Shown piece after piece: positions 17,201 through 19,597 of a stretch of DNA of 19,597 nucleotides (its first letter is position 1; each line of letters opens with the position of its first letter). A program made the translations under genes and the position numbers. The notes beneath the pieces are model-generated. The model ran no database searches, was not told where the DNA came from, and worked only from the letters and a program-made list of their open reading frames with translations. Source of the stretch: an uncultured Eubacteriales bacterium. Its GTDB lineage: Bacteria; Bacillota; Clostridia; Oscillospirales; Butyricicoccaceae. Where the stretch lies: NCBI GenBank assembly GCA_934395135.1, contig CAKRRK010000022.1, positions 1 through 19,597 of the forward strand, read 5' to 3'.

Positions 17201-17560
17201 ATTGACATACGTCTGAAACGAGTCCATAATCTCCCCGTTTTTGACTGCTGTTGCCGCAATTTCCGTAATTCCCTCCATACCCGGATTCAAGCCGGTGGTT
17301 TCCAAATCAAACACCACGAATTCGCCGTCCAGGCTTTGCTCCGTATCCCCCCGCACCACGTCGGAAGAAGCACCGTCATTGACATAATACGCTTCCACAC
17401 CATAAAGCATTTTCAGACTATATTTTTCTGCGGCTTTCATAGCATCCGGGTATCCCTGTGCCACGCCATGATCGGTAATGGCAATGGCGCGATGTCCCCA
17501 GCTGCTTGCCGCTTTGGCATAATCCCCAATGGTATTCATCCCATCCATCGACGACATCAC
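14249..17560 (-). CDS. polC: DNA polymerase III PolC, C-terminal part (PHP-exonuclease-polymerase), separated from its N-terminus by an in-frame stop
   Basis: PolC is the replicative leading-strand polymerase of low-GC Gram-positives. This 1103-residue open frame holds most of the PHP domain (IAITDHGVAQGYPDAM), the inserted DEDDh exonuclease (FDLETTGLNPG with D85/E87, HNAGFD with D170, HRASED with H223/D228), a zinc knuckle (C572, C575, C588, C597, C600), the polymerase active site TPDIDLNFSGEYQ (D626, D628), QHPGGVMVV, and a C-terminal helix-hairpin-helix (SMPGIGEQAAM). The terminal QVTFF resembles the beta-clamp box. The first ATG is at 17560, but coding similarity continues upstream to 17623 (KRVELHLHT, the first PHP metal motif), so 17560 is not a natural start. 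The frame is the same as the N-terminal piece at 17624-18565; together with the short linker they make about 1437 residues, normal for PolC. Confidence 0.93.
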   Translation of the reverse strand: MMSSMDGMNTIGDYAKAASSWGHRAIAITDHGVAQGYPDAMKAAEKYSLKMLYGVEAYYVNDGASSDVVRGDTEQSLDGEFVVFDLETTGLNPGMEGITEIAATAVKNGEIMDSFQTYVNPRKHIPANITELTGITDDMVSAAPEIGDALPAFLQFCKGRILVAHNAGFDMSFLQAACAACKTEASFTYIDTLEMARILLPDLNRHKLNVLAKELKVGKFDHHRASEDALVLAKIFIRLCSMMKEIGIDTVSKINPVLGARKKKEIHIKNYKRHHMLILVKNKTGLENLYRLISYSHLNYYYMRPVIPRSLLLQYREGLIIGSACEAGELFRAVVDGKPFEELLKIAEFYDFLEIQPIGNNAYMLAKGMAQDEEQLRDFNRTILQLGDALHKMVCATGDVHFLQPQDEVFRRILMAGQGFPDADNQPPLYLKTTDEMLEEFSYLGEDRAYEVVVKNTNAVADMCEEIRPVPKESFPPTIEGDAEDLERMSREKAKRLYGEPLPELVKTRMERELHSIISNGYAVMYIIAQKLVTKSVQDGYLVGSRGSVGSSFVAFLSDITEVNSLAPHYLCPACKYVEFHENEGFGCGVDMEDKLCPNCGGKLRKEGFSIPFETFMGFKGDKTPDIDLNFSGEYQAEAHKYTGVIFGEDHVFRAGTIGTIAEKTAYGFVKKYLESKGATCSRAEENRLTAGCTGIKRTTGQHPGGVMVVPRANTIFQFCPIQHPADDPNSDIITTHFDYHSIHDNLLKLDLLGHDDPTIIRHLEDLTGLSAREIPLDDPETMSLFTSNKALKFLEEGEDKILGPTGAVAVPEFGTKFVRGMLLDTMPTSFEELVSISGLSHGTDVWLGNAQELIHSGTATLKDCICCRDDIMNYLMSKDMDPSLAFTIMEAVRKGKGLKPEWEDTMREHQVPEWYIASCKKIKYMFPKAHAVAYVMMAFRIAWFKVHQPMAFYSAYFSIRAKAFDASCMILGDGVVLEKYAELQTKDRDKTISSVEKEMMTTLEVVHEFYRRGFAFAPMDIYASDATRFLIRDNALIPPFTSMPGIGEQAAMSIVAERSRGKFLSVEDLTMRCPKVSKSVAELLQNIGALGDLPKSTQVTFF

Positions 17561-17623
17561 CGTATGCAGGTGAAGCTCTACCCGCTTTTCTTCCGCCGTG
17601 TCCAGGCGGCATTTTTTTTCACT

Positions 17624-17626
17624 TTA
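17624..17626 (-). other. polC: In-frame TAA interrupting polC
   Basis: On the minus strand the frame reads ...GGC AGT ATC TAA AGT GAA AAA AAA TGC CGC CTG GAC..., so a stop falls in the linker between the N-terminal/OB part and the PHP domain. No frame change is needed to join the two halves, which points to a one-base change (for example CAA, GAA or AAA to TAA) or a sequence error. An A8 tract lies 5 bases downstream. Confidence 0.9.
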
Positions 17627-18565
17627 GATACTGCCGAGGGGCTCCAGCATCGTTTCCTTTTCCCAGCTGTCAAACGATAGTTTCCCCTGCACTGTTACAT
17701 ACATACCAGTTTTTACATGCTCTATCAATTCCTTTGCCTTCTCCGTATTGAGCACTTTTTTGACACGGATGGAACTGGTCTGATCTGTGATATCAAAGAA
17801 AAACACAACTAAATCCTTATTTTTAATTTCCCGGGTTTCGCAATAGAAAATATCCCCCCGAATGGTCACCCGGCCAAACTCCTGAAGAGCCTCCTGAATG
17901 GGAAGCACCGGGCTGTCGTAAAATTTTCCATACAGGGTATTCTCGTCCCGCTTCTGTGGATGCTCTTTTCGGAAACTGCCGGACGCGGTCCTTGCGGGAG
18001 ATTTTTTCGCCGGTTTTCCAGGTAGCGCCGGCGTCTGCCGGGCGATTTGCAGCAGAGTTTCTTCCCGTTGTGTCTGCGTTTCTTCAAACGCAGCGTCCAG
18101 CCCCTGCGCCGCAGAAAGTTCGACCGCAACTTCCATTCCCAGTTCCCGGCGGATCACATCTCCCAGATTCTGCACCGGCAGCTTTACATAGTCCATCCCT
18201 GCCTGCGGCACGGTGATTTTAAGCTGATTTTCCCGCACCGCCCAAACGCTATCCTTCAAGTATCCATTTACCGAGGGATATTCCGTTTGTATATATTCTT
18301 TCAGCGATGCAAGATACGCTTCGCTCATTCCACAAGAATACACAGGAATCACTTTCGCCCTTGACAGGTTATACGCCGATTTTATGCATGCCTCCATGCG
18401 GTGCAGTTCTTCTCTTGGCACAATATCCGGAAATTCCACCTTGCATAAAATTGCCCGCTTATCTCCGCTCACGGCAAGAGAGCATACCTTGTTTTCATCA
18501 AAGTATACTCCCCTGCACTCGCCGCATTTTTCAAATAAATCGTTTAAACTGCCTGTCATAGTCAT
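17624..18565 (-). CDS. polC: DNA polymerase III PolC, N-terminal part (N-terminal domains plus OB fold)
   Basis: A 313-residue open frame equal to the PolC N-terminus. Residues of about 1-160 match the PolC-specific N-terminal domains (the region that binds DnaI/tau partners in other species), and residues of about 210-313 form the OB fold typical of PolC (IRGDIFYCETREIKNKDLVV, then FFFDITDQTSSIRVKKVL, and GMYVTVQGKLSFDSWEKE). A low-complexity Ala/Pro/Lys linker lies between. The frame stops at TAA exactly where the PHP domain should begin. GGAG lies 4 nt before the ATG at 18565 and 10 nt before an in-frame ATG at 18559, so the start could be the second. It follows ispG by 10 nt and is surely co-transcribed with it. 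Confidence 0.88.
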   Translation of the reverse strand: MTMTGSLNDLFEKCGECRGVYFDENKVCSLAVSGDKRAILCKVEFPDIVPREELHRMEACIKSAYNLSRAKVIPVYSCGMSEAYLASLKEYIQTEYPSVNGYLKDSVWAVRENQLKITVPQAGMDYVKLPVQNLGDVIRRELGMEVAVELSAAQGLDAAFEETQTQREETLLQIARQTPALPGKPAKKSPARTASGSFRKEHPQKRDENTLYGKFYDSPVLPIQEALQEFGRVTIRGDIFYCETREIKNKDLVVFFFDITDQTSSIRVKKVLNTEKAKELIEHVKTGMYVTVQGKLSFDSWEKETMLEPLGSI

Positions 18566-18575
18566 AAAACTCCGG

Positions 18576-19597
18576 TTATTGTCCTATTTGATGATAAATT
18601 TCCTCCATCAATGCGTCTACCAACGCTTCCTGAGGCACCTTTTTTATGATGTTCCCCTTGCGGAAAATCAGGCCTTCTCCCTGTCCGCCCGCAATTCCGA
18701 AGTCCGCTTCCCGGGCCTCTCCGGGACCGTTCACCACGCATCCCATCACTGCAACGGTAAGTTTTTCCGGGATGTCCGCCGTCCGGCGTTCTACTTCCTC
18801 CGCAATGGAAACCAAATCGATTTTTGTCCGCCCGCATGTGGGACATGAAATCACATTCACGCCGCTGTCCCACAGGCCAACGGCCTTTAAAATATCCTTT
18901 GCCGCAAAAATTTCCTTTACCGGATCAGCGGTCAGCGATACCCGGATGGTATTGCCGATACCAAGGGCCAGCAGGCCGCCGATCCCGGCGGCAGATTTGA
19001 GCAGTCCCATCCGTTCTGTGCCGGCTTCTGTCACGCCAAGATGGAGGGGGTAGTCTGTTGTTTCGTCCATCCGGCGGTAAGCTTCCACGGTAGCGGGTAC
19101 GCTGGAAGATTTAAGAGACACGCAGATGTCGTCAAACCCGCATGCCTCCAGCAAGCTCACATGATAGGCGGCGCTTTCCACCAGAGCTTCCGGGGTGGGA
19201 CCGCCGTACCGCCGCAGAATTTCCCGCTCCACCGAACCGCTGTTTACGCCGATGCGGATGGGAATTCCACGGGCTTTGCAGGTTTCCGCTACTGCGCGCA
19301 CGGTTTCCTTTCCGCCGATATTGCCTGGGTTAATGCGAATTTTTGCCGCGCCGCCTTCTGCTGCCAGCAGTGCCAGCCGGTAATCAAAATGAATGTCCGC
19401 CACCACTGGAATGGGGGAACGCCTGCAAATTTCCCGAAACCCCTCAGCAGCCGCCCTGTCCGGCACGGTACACCGGACAATCTGGCAGCCGGCATCATAC
19501 AGCCGCCGGATTTGTTCCAGGGTGCTCTTTGCGTCCGCCGTATCGGTGTTTGTCATAGACTGTATCGCGACCGGATATTCCCCGCCGATGCATACCG
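18576..19597 (-). CDS. ispG: 4-hydroxy-3-methylbut-2-enyl diphosphate synthase IspG, 5' end missing
   Basis: IspG (GcpE) is the 4Fe-4S enzyme of the methylerythritol phosphate isoprenoid pathway that turns MEcPP into HMBPP. The frame is open to the right edge, reading VCIGGEYPVAIQS before MTNTDTAD, so only a few tens of residues are missing and the ATG at 19556 is internal. The TIM-barrel blocks IVRCTVPD, PVVADIHFDYRLAL and KIRINPGNIG are present, as are the cluster cysteines in SCPTCGRT and GCVVNGPGEA (the latter also carrying the conserved glutamate). ispG upstream of polC is a common Clostridia order, after dxr and rseP. Confidence 0.97.
   Translation of the reverse strand, partial: VCIGGEYPVAIQSMTNTDTADAKSTLEQIRRLYDAGCQIVRCTVPDRAAAEGFREICRRSPIPVVADIHFDYRLALLAAEGGAAKIRINPGNIGGKETVRAVAETCKARGIPIRIGVNSGSVEREILRRYGGPTPEALVESAAYHVSLLEACGFDDICVSLKSSSVPATVEAYRRMDETTDYPLHLGVTEAGTERMGLLKSAAGIGGLLALGIGNTIRVSLTADPVKEIFAAKDILKAVGLWDSGVNVISCPTCGRTKIDLVSIAEEVERRTADIPEKLTVAVMGCVVNGPGEAREADFGIAGGQGEGLIFRKGNIIKKVPQEALVDALMEEIYHQIGQ

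Noticed and set aside
17418..17612. Minus-strand ATG at 17612 just after the polC stop as a restart codon
   Set aside because: It is in a different frame from PolC and yields a short unrelated peptide, so it cannot restore the polymerase.
14249..18565. A frameshift in polC
   Set aside because: Both halves are in the same frame, so a net frameshift is not needed; the break is a stop codon. A pair of compensating indels remains possible and is listed as a finding.
1..19597. Insertion sequences, CRISPR arrays, tRNA or rRNA genes, prophage genes
   Set aside because: No regularly spaced repeats, transposase motifs, tRNA-like cloverleaf or rRNA blocks were seen on reading both strands; tRNAscan and Infernal would settle small RNAs.

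Overview
The window reads as a stretch of chromosome from a low-to-mid G+C, Gram-positive anaerobe of the Clostridia type. This rests on family content: a PolC-type replicative polymerase with its exonuclease inserted in the PHP domain, a short-form HisG paired with HisZ, a SecA with a C-terminal zinc motif, a DUF4364 protein, and the ispG-polC neighbourhood. All gene ends use ordinary stop codons, and nearly every gene has an AGGAGG-like ribosome binding site. I cannot name the genus. I saw no tRNA, rRNA, insertion sequence, phage gene or CRISPR array.

Layout from left to right. (1) Positions 1-1382, minus strand: a GNAT acetyltransferase gene overlaps the start of a MocR/PdxR-type regulator gene, which runs off the left edge. 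(2) A divergent promoter pair at 1404-1473 drives these genes leftward and a DUF4364 gene (1572-2102) rightward. (3) A strong bidirectional hairpin at 2118-2153 separates that gene from a convergent orphan membrane protein with about eight helices (2160-3041, minus). (4) secA (3338-6061, minus) is a stand-alone unit with its own extended -10 promoter. (5) A compact ten-gene histidine operon, hisZ-G-D-C-B-H-A-F-I-E, is read leftward from about 13967 to a terminator at 6281-6308. (6) ispG (truncated by the right edge) and polC follow on the minus strand, ending at a terminator at 14180-14211.

The his operon covers every step from PRPP and ATP to histidine except histidinol-phosphate phosphatase, which must be encoded elsewhere. 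Neighbouring his genes overlap or abut almost everywhere (TAATG, ATGA and TAAATG junctions), which suggests translational coupling. HisG lacks its C-terminal regulatory domain, so HisZ at the head of the operon should supply regulation. The leader is only about 87 nt and shows no T-box.

The most unusual feature is in polC. The reading frame has the full PolC length and order of domains, but an in-frame TAA at 17624-17626 splits it between the N-terminal/OB part and the PHP-exonuclease-polymerase part. The frame is the same on both sides, and conserved PolC sequence, including the first PHP metal motif, continues right after the stop. Either this is a single-base sequence error, or an essential gene carries a nonsense codon that must be read through, reinitiated past or compensated by another polymerase. 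No clearly new multi-gene system was found; the rest is ordinary housekeeping sequence.
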